Positions 36,128 through 43,088 of a DNA stretch of 43,088 nt are shown here, one piece after another. Both the position numbers and the translations under genes were made by a program. Position 1 is the first letter of the stretch. Each line of letters starts with the position of its first letter. The notes under the pieces are model-generated. The model saw only the letters and a list, made by a program, of their open reading frames with translations, was not told the origin of the DNA and made no database searches. The stretch is from positions 1 through 43,088 of the forward strand of contig CAIUOU010000050.1 of the NCBI GenBank assembly GCA_903900845.1, given 5' to 3'. The DNA comes from an uncultured Opitutia bacterium. GTDB lineage: Bacteria > Verrucomicrobiota > Verrucomicrobiia > Opitutales > Opitutaceae.

Positions 36128-37528
36128 ATGCCCGAGATCCCCGTCGCCCAGCTCGACCCCCGCCACCAGAAGCTAATCGAGAACGCGCGCATCGCCCTCG
36201 ATCGCGGCAATCTGGAGTACGTGCTCGAGGTGACCGCGCAGGTCCTGAAGATGCAGCCGGGCTGCCTGCCTGTGCGCAAATTGCAACGCGTCGCGCAGAT
36301 GCGCGGTCTCAAGGGCCGGCCGGGCGGCTTCATGGGAAAGGCGATCAGCGGTCTTTCCGCCGCTCCCTTCATGTTCGGTTCCGCGAAAAAGGACCCGGCG
36401 AAGCTGCTGGAGGGCGCCGAGGGCCTGCTGGCAAAGGACCCGACCAATATTCCCGCCCTCAAGATGCTGGCTGAAGCCGCGCAAGGCCTCGGATTGCTGG
36501 AGACGGTCGCGTTTTCGCTCGATGCCGTGCGTGAGCTTGAGCCGACCAACAAGGCCAACCTACTCGCCCTGGGCGAGGCCTGGCTCGCCGCCGGCAAGCC
36601 GACGGAAGCGCTCCGCACCGCCGACGAGATTCTCCGCGACCGGCCCACCGACGCCGACGCGCAGAACCTGATGCGCAAAGCATCGGTCGCCCAAACGGTC
36701 GACAAGCACAAGTGGGACAGTCAGGCCGGTTTCCGGGACAAGCTACGCGATGAGTCGCAGGCGCAGGCGCTGGAGCGTTCCGCGAAGATCGTCGCCGGCG
36801 ACTCCGCGACCTCGCGGGTGCTCGAGGAAGCGCTGGGCCGGGTCGCGAAGGAGCCGAACAACCTCAATCACTACCGCGGCGTCTCCCAGGCTTACCGCCA
36901 GCTCGGCAACCTCGAGGAGGCTCTTGCGTGGGTGCGCAAAGCCCGCGAGCAGCCCTCGGGCAAGGCGGACGCCGCGCTCGACAAGCAGGAGACCGAGTTG
37001 GCGACGGCGGTGATAGAGAAGCACATGAAGGACGCCGAAGCGGCCGTGGTCGCCGCGCCGGGCGACGCCGCGGCCGCCGCCAAGCTGGCCGCCGCACGCA
37101 AGGAACTCGCGGACTTCAAGCTCAACGAGGCGCGTCGCTACGTTGAGCGCTACCCGAACGACTTTCCGGCCCGGCTCAACCTCGGCCAACAGCTGGTGGA
37201 GGCCGGGCAGGTCGACGCCGCGATCGCCCAGTTCCAGCAGGCCCAGAAGGGGCCGCAGGTGCGCGTCGCCGCTCTTATGGGACTCGGCCGCTCCTTCAAG
37301 GTGAAGCGCCTCCACGACCTCGCGGTCGCCCAGTTCAATCTCGCGAAGACCGATCTTTCCACGATGGACGACACCAAGAAGGAGGTGTTGTACGAACTGG
37401 GTTCGTGCCTCGAGCAGATGGGTAAACCCGACGCCGCCATCGAGGAATTCAAGGCGATCTACAGCGAGGACATCGGCTTCCGCGACGTGGCCGACAAGAT
37501 CAACGCTTACTACACGTCCAAGGGCTGA
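36128..37528 (+). CDS. TPR-repeat protein of unknown function
   Basis: The 466-residue protein has no signal peptide and is built of helical tetratricopeptide-like repeats, for example ENARIALDRGNLEYVLEVTA, ALKMLAEAAQGLGLLETVAF, LLALGEAWLAAGKPTEALRT, YRGVSQAYRQLGNLEEALAW, ARLNLGQQLVEAGQVDAAIA and VLYELGSCLEQMGKPDAAIE. A glycine-rich, moderately hydrophobic stretch (GGFMGKAISGLSAAPFMFG) sits near residue 70 and could touch a membrane. A more charged alanine/lysine-rich helix (about 285-330) may form a coiled coil. TPR proteins hold protein complexes together; the partner is not known. The ATG at 36128 lies close behind a possible promoter. It is tail to tail with the DMT transporter gene. Confidence 0.88.
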   Translation: MPEIPVAQLDPRHQKLIENARIALDRGNLEYVLEVTAQVLKMQPGCLPVRKLQRVAQMRGLKGRPGGFMGKAISGLSAAPFMFGSAKKDPAKLLEGAEGLLAKDPTNIPALKMLAEAAQGLGLLETVAFSLDAVRELEPTNKANLLALGEAWLAAGKPTEALRTADEILRDRPTDADAQNLMRKASVAQTVDKHKWDSQAGFRDKLRDESQAQALERSAKIVAGDSATSRVLEEALGRVAKEPNNLNHYRGVSQAYRQLGNLEEALAWVRKAREQPSGKADAALDKQETELATAVIEKHMKDAEAAVVAAPGDAAAAAKLAAARKELADFKLNEARRYVERYPNDFPARLNLGQQLVEAGQVDAAIAQFQQAQKGPQVRVAALMGLGRSFKVKRLHDLAVAQFNLAKTDLSTMDDTKKEVLYELGSCLEQMGKPDAAIEEFKAIYSEDIGFRDVADKINAYYTSKG

Positions 37529-37543
37529 CCGGCTGCCCCACGC

Positions 37544-38389
37544 TCAGGCCGCCCGCTCCGCGCGTGCGGCTAGCCAAAGGGCGGTTCCCAAGAGCGCGAG
37601 GCTGGCGAGCAGCACCGCGGGATCGGCGGATTCGCCGAAAACGAGGATCGAGACCGCGACGCCGAGCGGGACCTTGGCGTTGTTCATCACCGCGAGCGTG
37701 GCCGGTGCGACCCGTGTCGCCCCGACGTTCCAAAGAAAGAAGCCGAGCCCGGATGCTCCCATGCCGAGGTAAAGGAGCGTGAGCCATTGCGGGGTGGTGA
37801 GTGTGAGGGCGGGTGACCGCCAGGCGAACGCCGCCCCGGCCACCAGGGCCGCTCCGGCGTAGAGGAGCGCGAACACGTCGCGATCCCGGAGCTCCGGATT
37901 TGTGACACGTAGGCGGCGGTAGAGTATCTGGCCGAGGGCGAAAGCGGCGTTCGAGAGCTGCACGAGCACGAGACCGGCGAGTGTCACCCGGACGTCGCTG
38001 GCGCGTACGACCACGACGGCTGTACCGGCGACCGCGACCAGCGCGGCCGCGAGCCCCCAGGGGCGCCAGCGGCGATCCAGCGCGTCGGCCAAAACCACGA
38101 CTAGGACGGGGGTCGTGATCGTGAAGAGCGCCGCCTCGTAGGCGCGGAGATGCCGGAAGCTCTCAATGTAGGCGAGGTACATCACGCCAAACTGGACGGC
38201 GCCGATTCCCGCCAAACGCCACGCCAGGCCCGCGGCCAATCCGCGCCAGCGGAAGAAGGGCAGGAACATCGCCAGCGAGAGACCGAGCCGCAGTGCGGCG
38301 ACCAACGTGGAGTCGACGTCCCCGAGGAAGCGCTTGATGAGCCCGAACGAGAAGGCCCAGAGAGTGGAAACGACGACCAGCAGCGCCAT
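37544..38389 (-). CDS. DMT-superfamily EamA transporter
   Basis: The 281-residue inner-membrane protein contains about ten helices arranged as two EamA repeats: ALLVVVSTLWAFSFGLIKRF at the N-terminus and, in the second half, TLLYLGMGASGLGFFLWNVG ATRVAPATLAVMNNAKVPLG VAVSILVFGE, which is the typical second-repeat signature. EamA proteins export or import amino acids and other small metabolites. The ATG follows GAGGGA by no gap. It lies 57 bases after the stop of the TonB receptor on the same strand, so nitrilase, receptor and this gene probably share a transcript. A role in moving the compound brought in by the receptor, or its product, is inference. Confidence 0.9.
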   Translation of the reverse strand: MALLVVVSTLWAFSFGLIKRFLGDVDSTLVAALRLGLSLAMFLPFFRWRGLAAGLAWRLAGIGAVQFGVMYLAYIESFRHLRAYEAALFTITTPVLVVVLADALDRRWRPWGLAAALVAVAGTAVVVVRASDVRVTLAGLVLVQLSNAAFALGQILYRRLRVTNPELRDRDVFALLYAGAALVAGAAFAWRSPALTLTTPQWLTLLYLGMGASGLGFFLWNVGATRVAPATLAVMNNAKVPLGVAVSILVFGESADPAVLLASLALLGTALWLAARAERAA

Positions 38390-38446
38390 TCCCTCAGGGC
38401 CTCACAACGCACCGCGCGACGCAAGCCGCGGCGCGGGACAGGCGGT

Positions 38447-41400
38447 TCAGAAAGTTCCCTTCACGCCCAGGGTGAGTTGCACGCCGTGGGTCATCTCCTG
38501 GTAGCGGCGGGCGTAGCCCGGGGTCTGGGAGCCGTAGCGCTCGAGAATCTCGGGGCGGTCGAAGATGTTCTGGCCGTTGAAGTACAGGAAGAGATTCGGG
38601 CGCAGCTGCACGTCGACGTTCAGGTCCACGGGGGTGCGACCACGCACGTACTCGTAAGCGTCGGCGCCCACCCCGGGCAGCGCGCTCCGCTGCTGGGTGC
38701 CGCGGTAGTTCCATTTCAGCATCACGGTGACCGGCTTCCGGGACCACGAGAATCCCCAGTTCGCGCTCTCCGGCACGAAGCTGCCGAACTCCGCGTCCTT
38801 GTCGCCATCAAGGTCGAGTTTGGTTCCGTTGGCGAAGACTTGCAGCGCGCGTCCCCAGGCGCCGAGGAACGCGAGGGAATGGCGCACGTTGAACTCCATG
38901 CCGGACACGCGAGCGATGCCGCCGAGGTTATAGGTGGTCGACAGACGCCAGCCCGCGTAGCGGGGATCAAGATCCAGCGCCTGCAGGTCCGCGGCGGTCG
39001 CAACCTTCACGACGTTGCCGAAGAAGTCGCTGATGTCCTTGCGGAAGAGGCCTGCGCTGAGAAGCCCGCCCTGTTCGGTGTAAAACTCGAGCGAGAGGTC
39101 GTAGTTGTCGGCGCTCCAAGGTTTCAGGCCGGTGTTCCGGACGGTGATGCGTCCCGGGATGTTGTCGGGGTCCGGGATGTTGTCGTCAAAGTCGGTCTCA
39201 TCGATCGTCGCGTTCGGGATGAGGTTGGTGAAATCGGGGCGGCCATAGGTGCGCGCGTATGCGGCGCGCAGAAGGAGGTTTTCCCGCAGGTTCCAGGTGA
39301 CGTGCACGCTCGGGTAGTAGCCGTCGTAGGAGCGGTTCGCGCGGAAACCACGGTCGGTGCGCGTGAGACGCACCTCCTCGAGGGATCCGGCGGCCCCGGC
39401 CTCGGGACGCCGGATGCGCGCCCCATTGGCCGCGTGGGCGAAAGCCCCGCTTGCGGTGCGCACCCAGACCGCGTTGGGGTCGTAGGCCACGCCTTCGCCC
39501 TTCGCGGTGGTGCGCTCAAAGCGCACGCCGGTGAGGATGCGCAGTCGGTTCTGGAGCAGGCCGAGCTCCGCCTGCGAGTACAGGGACATGACGCCCTCCT
39601 CGAGCCGCTCCGAGTTGTTGATGCGGAACTGCTCCTCCGTGGTGATCTGGGCGGGGGTTTTGGTCCAGTGGCCGGGATTGGCCTCGAATCCGTCCCAAGC
39701 GCGATAGAGTGAGACCCAGGGCAGGTTGCTCAGGCCGTAGAATTCCGGCTGGTTCACGTAATTGCGCATCCCGAAGGGCGCCGGGCTGTCGGGGGTGGTC
39801 GCGTTCCCATCGGGCCCCAGGTATGTCCAGTTGATGCTCTGGCGGCGGACGTCGCGGACCTTCACCCGCGATAGGCCGCCGACCTGGACGGCCGCGGGAA
39901 ACGGCAGGAATCCAAGCGACCGACGCACGTCGAGCTTGGCGTTGCGCAGTCCGTCGTTGATCGGCCGTGGGGTCGATTGAGCGGTGTTCAGCCGGTAATT
40001 GCCCAGATTCCGCCAGTCGACCTCGCGGTTGTTGTTGTCGAACACGCTGAGCTCGTAGGGGCGCAGGGTGTTGACGGCGCCAAGTGTCACCCGCGCCGGG
40101 TTGGTGAGGGCGATGCCCAGGGTGCGGAAACGACCCTCGTTGGTGTCGTAGTAACCACCCCAGGCGCTGGAGAGCCCGAGGCCGCCGATAACCCGCCAGG
40201 TGCCGTCGTCGAAGCGGTAACGAAGGCTCGCGGCCTGCGTGTCGAGGCGTTGCACCACCGAGGCTCCCGCGCCCATGAGCGCGACGCCTCCGCGGCCGGT
40301 GGCGCCGGCGCTGAAGTCAGGACCGAACGTCAGGCCCACGCCGGGGGTAACCGAGGGAGTAGCGGCGGTGCCGGTGGTGAAGTTGATGGAGGCGTTGGAG
40401 CGGTCCGCGATGAACCGGCTGCGTTCGACGTTCAGGGAGAGCACGCCGTTCGCGTGCGGGCGCCAGTCGGCCTTGACCGCGCCCGATTGGCGGGCGGTGA
40501 GCCGCGGGACGCTGATCACCTGATAGGAGTTCAGGAACGGCCGCTCGACGGTCGCTCCGGTGCCAGCGGCGTTGGTGTTGTAGCCCTTGGTGGAACGCTG
40601 CTGCTCCACGAACCGCGACTGCACCTGCCCGGTGATCACCAGGCCGAAGTCACGGTTGACCGGCAGGGTGTAGTCGAAGTTAAAGCTCGGGCGCACCTTG
40701 TAGATCATTTCGTCCGACACATGCGGCTCGCGGCCCAGGCTGAGCCGGTTGTGGATCCCGGCGAGGCTCACGCTGTAGCGGAGTTGGGCGGTTTTCCGCT
40801 CGAACGCGCTCTTGCTGACCATGTCGATCGAGCCCGACATCGAGTCGGCGGGGGTGGACGGCGTCGGGACCTTGGACACCTCGAGTCGTGAGATGTTGTT
40901 GATCGAGACTTCCTTGAATTGGAACACGCGCGAGGCGCCCTGCGGGTTGCCGGTGTTGGCCATCTCCATGCCGTCCGTGGACAACACCGCCATGCTGGTG
41001 GGGAAGCCGCGCACCGAGACTGAAGCCACCGACCCGCCGGACTCGGTGTCATACTCGGCCGTGATGCCGGGCAGGTATTTCAGGAACTCGCCGACGTTGC
41101 CGTCCATCACATCGCCGAGCGAGTCCGCCGCGACCACCGTCTTGATGTTGGGCGCGAAACGCTGCTCGTTGATCGCGATCGAGTCGTTGTCGGTCTCGCG
41201 GGCGGATGCTACCGTGAACGCGTCGAGCCGCACCACGTCCCCCTTGCCGAAGCGGGCGGCGCTCGAGAGTCCGAAATCCTGGGTGACGACGCCGCCGGCG
41301 CTGACGGCCACCGACGCGCGCTGGGTGTCGAGTCCGGTGTAAAACACCTCAAGCGTGGCGGTACCCGACGGTACGTTGGTCAGCCGGTAGGTGCCGTATT

Positions 41401-41584
41401 GGTCGGTGAACGCCACAAGCTCGGTGCCGGGTACGGAGACCCGGGCGTTGCTCAGGTAGAGGCCGCTCACGAGGTTCTGCACGCGGCCGGTGATCCCGCC
41501 GGTGGCGGGTTGGGCGGCTCGCGCCGGCGCAGAAAAAGCGGCGAGGAGGGAAAGCAGGGCGAGGAGGTTGCGCAGGAGTAGCAT
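38447..41584 (-). CDS. TonB-dependent receptor with carboxypeptidase-like N-terminal domain
   Basis: The 1045-residue outer-membrane transporter has a signal peptide (LLRNLLALLSLLAAFSAPAR AA). A carboxypeptidase regulatory-like beta domain follows (about residues 27-105: GGITGRVQNLVSGLYLSNAR, TDQYGTYRLTNVPSGTATLE VFYTG). A TonB-box-like linker and plug come next (VRLDAFTVASARETDNDSIA; GDVMDGNVGEFLKYLPGITA; SVSVRGFPTSMAVLSTDGME). The barrel contains LLRAAYARTYGRPDFTNLIP and ends in phenylalanine (LTLGVKGTF). This build is typical of large receptors for oligosaccharides or other polymers in Bacteroidetes and Verrucomicrobia. No SusD-like partner is present. The upstream gene is a secreted nitrilase-like hydrolase with its stop 39 bases before this start. 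Confidence 0.94.
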   Translation of the reverse strand: MLLLRNLLALLSLLAAFSAPARAAQPATGGITGRVQNLVSGLYLSNARVSVPGTELVAFTDQYGTYRLTNVPSGTATLEVFYTGLDTQRASVAVSAGGVVTQDFGLSSAARFGKGDVVRLDAFTVASARETDNDSIAINEQRFAPNIKTVVAADSLGDVMDGNVGEFLKYLPGITAEYDTESGGSVASVSVRGFPTSMAVLSTDGMEMANTGNPQGASRVFQFKEVSINNISRLEVSKVPTPSTPADSMSGSIDMVSKSAFERKTAQLRYSVSLAGIHNRLSLGREPHVSDEMIYKVRPSFNFDYTLPVNRDFGLVITGQVQSRFVEQQRSTKGYNTNAAGTGATVERPFLNSYQVISVPRLTARQSGAVKADWRPHANGVLSLNVERSRFIADRSNASINFTTGTAATPSVTPGVGLTFGPDFSAGATGRGGVALMGAGASVVQRLDTQAASLRYRFDDGTWRVIGGLGLSSAWGGYYDTNEGRFRTLGIALTNPARVTLGAVNTLRPYELSVFDNNNREVDWRNLGNYRLNTAQSTPRPINDGLRNAKLDVRRSLGFLPFPAAVQVGGLSRVKVRDVRRQSINWTYLGPDGNATTPDSPAPFGMRNYVNQPEFYGLSNLPWVSLYRAWDGFEANPGHWTKTPAQITTEEQFRINNSERLEEGVMSLYSQAELGLLQNRLRILTGVRFERTTAKGEGVAYDPNAVWVRTASGAFAHAANGARIRRPEAGAAGSLEEVRLTRTDRGFRANRSYDGYYPSVHVTWNLRENLLLRAAYARTYGRPDFTNLIPNATIDETDFDDNIPDPDNIPGRITVRNTGLKPWSADNYDLSLEFYTEQGGLLSAGLFRKDISDFFGNVVKVATAADLQALDLDPRYAGWRLSTTYNLGGIARVSGMEFNVRHSLAFLGAWGRALQVFANGTKLDLDGDKDAEFGSFVPESANWGFSWSRKPVTVMLKWNYRGTQQRSALPGVGADAYEYVRGRTPVDLNVDVQLRPNLFLYFNGQNIFDRPEILERYGSQTPGYARRYQEMTHGVQLTLGVKGTF

Positions 41585-41623
41585 GGCAGGGAGGGGTTTC
41601 GGAAAAGTGAATGCAGGGAATTG

Positions 41624-42940
41624 TCACGGACGATGGCGGGGCAACTCGGCCTTGAAGTCGCCTAGGCTGGACCAGTGGAGCCGTTTGTTGAGATCGACTT
41701 CGGCGACGACGACCGTGCCCCAGTCGCTGGCTTGCGCGAGCGGGCGGCCATCCTGGCCGTATACTCCTGAAATCATCCAATCCTGCTTCGCGTCGGTGTG
41801 GGTGCTGCTCACGACGTAGACGTGGTTTTCGCAGGCGCGGGCGGCGGCCAGGAGCGGGTTGCACCCCATGACCGGGAAGGCGATCACCTCCGCGCCGCGG
41901 TTGGCGAGTTCGCGGGCAATCTCGGGGAAGAAACCGTCGTAGCAGACCATGAGCCCCACCGTGCCAAAGGCCGTCCGAAAAACCGGGTATTCCGAACCCG
42001 GAGTAATGCCGCCCTCGATCTCGCCGCGGGGCAGGCAGATCTTCCGGTATTTTCCGAGGAAGCTGCCGTCGGGACCGATCAGGGCGGCGATATTGTAGAT
42101 CAGCGGGCCGTCGCGCTCGACAAGACCGACCACCAAGTGGAGCCGGTGCTCGCGCGCCAGCCGGCCGAAGTGTTCCGTCGAAGGACCGGGCACGGGTTCC
42201 GCCACGGCGGCGTAATTATTCCCGCCCCCGAAGGTGACGACTTCGGGCAGCACCACAAAGTCCGCCCGTTGCCGTGCGGCGTCGGCGATCAATGGCGTGA
42301 AGGCGGCGCGGCGGGCCTCCGGCGTGCGCGCCTCGCGCGGCACAAAGTGCACCGCCGCGAGGCGCACGATTCGCGACGGTGCGGCTGGAGCGGGCGCGAG
42401 GCCCACCTCCGCCCACTCGACTTGGGCGTTCGCGGCCCAACGGAACTCGAGCTCGACGAGCGCGCGGGTAGCGGCCGCGGGCGCGCGGTAAGCCCCGCGT
42501 ACCTCCGTCCAGCCGGTGCCGGCCTCTACGCCATCCTCGGGATACTCCGGCTCGGCGCGCGGCTTTCGACCCGGGTGATAGGCAGCCGGCGAAGGTTCAT
42601 CGCGCATCACGGGTTTACCCTGGGCGTCCTGCCAGAGGACCCGTGCGACGGCGGCGCGGCGTCCGTCGGCGTTCCGCATGCGTCGCAGCGCGGAGAAGAC
42701 ATAGTTCGCGCCGCCCTCGACGGGAAACAGGCGCTGCCAGCGTCCGATGCGGCCGGGTTGAGCGTCGGAGGAGATCATCAGGGCGCCGTTCCCATTGGGC
42801 CCCCCGGTCGGGTCGTACGTGAAGCGCGGGGCGATCTCCTCGCGCAGGATTGCGGCGGACCATCCGGGCGGGGCCTCGAGGGACGGTGCGGCCGCCGTCG
42901 CCAGCGCGGGTATCGCGATGAGCATAAGCAAGCGGTGCAT
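41624..42940 (-). CDS. Secreted carbon-nitrogen hydrolase with N-terminal beta-sandwich domain
   Basis: The 438-residue protein has a signal peptide ([20 protein letters not shown]). Residues 25-180 look like a carbohydrate-binding-type jelly roll ([58 protein letters not shown]). From about 190 to 430 there is a nitrilase-superfamily amidase with the full catalytic triad: Glu233 in [13 protein letters not shown], Lys300 in [12 protein letters not shown] and Cys333 in [12 protein letters not shown]. It would hydrolyse an amide, carbamoyl or nitrile bond outside the cytoplasm, which is uncommon because most nitrilases are cytosolic. It leads the putative nitrilase-receptor-DMT unit, so a nitrogen-containing glycan or amide is a fair guess for the substrate. 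The start fits the signal peptide. Confidence 0.9.
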   Translation of the reverse strand: MHRLLMLIAIPALATAAAPSLEAPPGWSAAILREEIAPRFTYDPTGGPNGNGALMISSDAQPGRIGRWQRLFPVEGGANYVFSALRRMRNADGRRAAVARVLWQDAQGKPVMRDEPSPAAYHPGRKPRAEPEYPEDGVEAGTGWTEVRGAYRAPAAATRALVELEFRWAANAQVEWAEVGLAPAPAAPSRIVRLAAVHFVPREARTPEARRAAFTPLIADAARQRADFVVLPEVVTFGGGNNYAAVAEPVPGPSTEHFGRLAREHRLHLVVGLVERDGPLIYNIAALIGPDGSFLGKYRKICLPRGEIEGGITPGSEYPVFRTAFGTVGLMVCYDGFFPEIARELANRGAEVIAFPVMGCNPLLAAARACENHVYVVSSTHTDAKQDWMISGVYGQDGRPLAQASDWGTVVVAEVDLNKRLHWSSLGDFKAELPRHRP

Positions 42941-42978
42941 GGAGGCGGGGTGAAGGCGGGGTTGGGGAGGGGGCGCGA

Positions 42979-43021
42979 TCAGGACATGGGTAACACTTTA
43001 GTGTCAGGACATAGGTAACAC
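42979..43021. repeat. Two near-identical 18-bp direct repeats at right edge
   Basis: TCAGGACATGGGTAACAC (42979-42996) recurs as TCAGGACATAGGTAACAC (43004-43021), a 25-base period with one mismatch. A small hairpin (ACACC/GGTGT) follows directly. The remaining bases to 43088 have lower GC than the genes and no recognisable protein. Such GGACAT-GGTAACAC repeats resemble the terminal or subterminal sequences beside transposase genes, so an insertion sequence may begin here and run off the window. Confidence 0.6.
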
Positions 43022-43088
43022 CTGGGTGTCAGTTTTTGGTTATGGGTTGGTAGGTTGTCCTGAGTGCTCGAGGAGTCACGCAGAGAGA

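Noticed and set aside
37564-39712. Plus-strand open frames across the DMT transporter and second receptor
   Set aside because: These are mirror frames of well-supported minus-strand genes, caused by high GC at third positions, with no recognisable domains.

Overview
The window is GC-rich chromosomal DNA, most likely from a verrucomicrobial bacterium of the Opitutaceae type. The reasons are weak or absent Shine-Dalgarno sequences, frequent GTG starts and 4-bp stop/start overlaps, large TonB-dependent receptors, PIG-L deacetylases, CHRD-domain and pilin-like secreted proteins, a Cys-type sulfatase, and an mcsA-mcsB-clpC cluster beside bacillithiol genes. The taxon is an inference from gene content. 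I see no rRNA, CRISPR array, phage or complete insertion sequence.

Left part (1-6.5 kb): a truncated sulfatase runs off the edge. Next come a broken sialidase-like gene, a secreted two-CHRD-domain protein, a frameshifted ceramidase-like fragment and a large TonB-dependent receptor. This accessory region looks worn. A tRNA-Arg(ACG) follows.

Core part (6.7-18.3 kb): dihydrolipoyl dehydrogenase, a CBS/DRTGG-type manganese pyrophosphatase, a pilin-like protein with a clear terminator, and a branched-chain aminotransferase. Then comes a compact proteostasis block, mcsA-mcsB-clpC-tig-clpP. It contains a predicted protein-arginine kinase, its zinc-finger partner, the Clp unfoldase with its phosphoarginine-binding glutamates, trigger factor and the ClpP protease.

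Middle part (18.4-25.4 kb): a chain of six coupled genes: a large secreted PIG-L deacetylase, an unannotated 50-residue membrane protein, a sodium/solute symporter, a very short BshC-like protein, BshB and BshA. The last three form a predicted bacillithiol pathway with an unusually compact cysteine-adding enzyme. The chain ends inside a 20-bp perfect inverted repeat that resembles a REP/BIME element.

Right part (25.5-43 kb): an FmdB zinc ribbon, two unknown envelope proteins, MurJ and a bile-acid-symporter-like transporter on the plus strand. On the minus strand lie a ThuA-ankyrin protein, an LpxL-like acyltransferase fused to a GT9 heptosyltransferase, and two peptide-transporter ATPases without permeases. 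An EF-hand protein and a TPR protein follow on the plus strand. A minus-strand set of a secreted nitrilase-like amidase, a TonB-dependent receptor and a DMT exporter comes last. The extreme right edge carries short repeats that may be the end of an insertion sequence.
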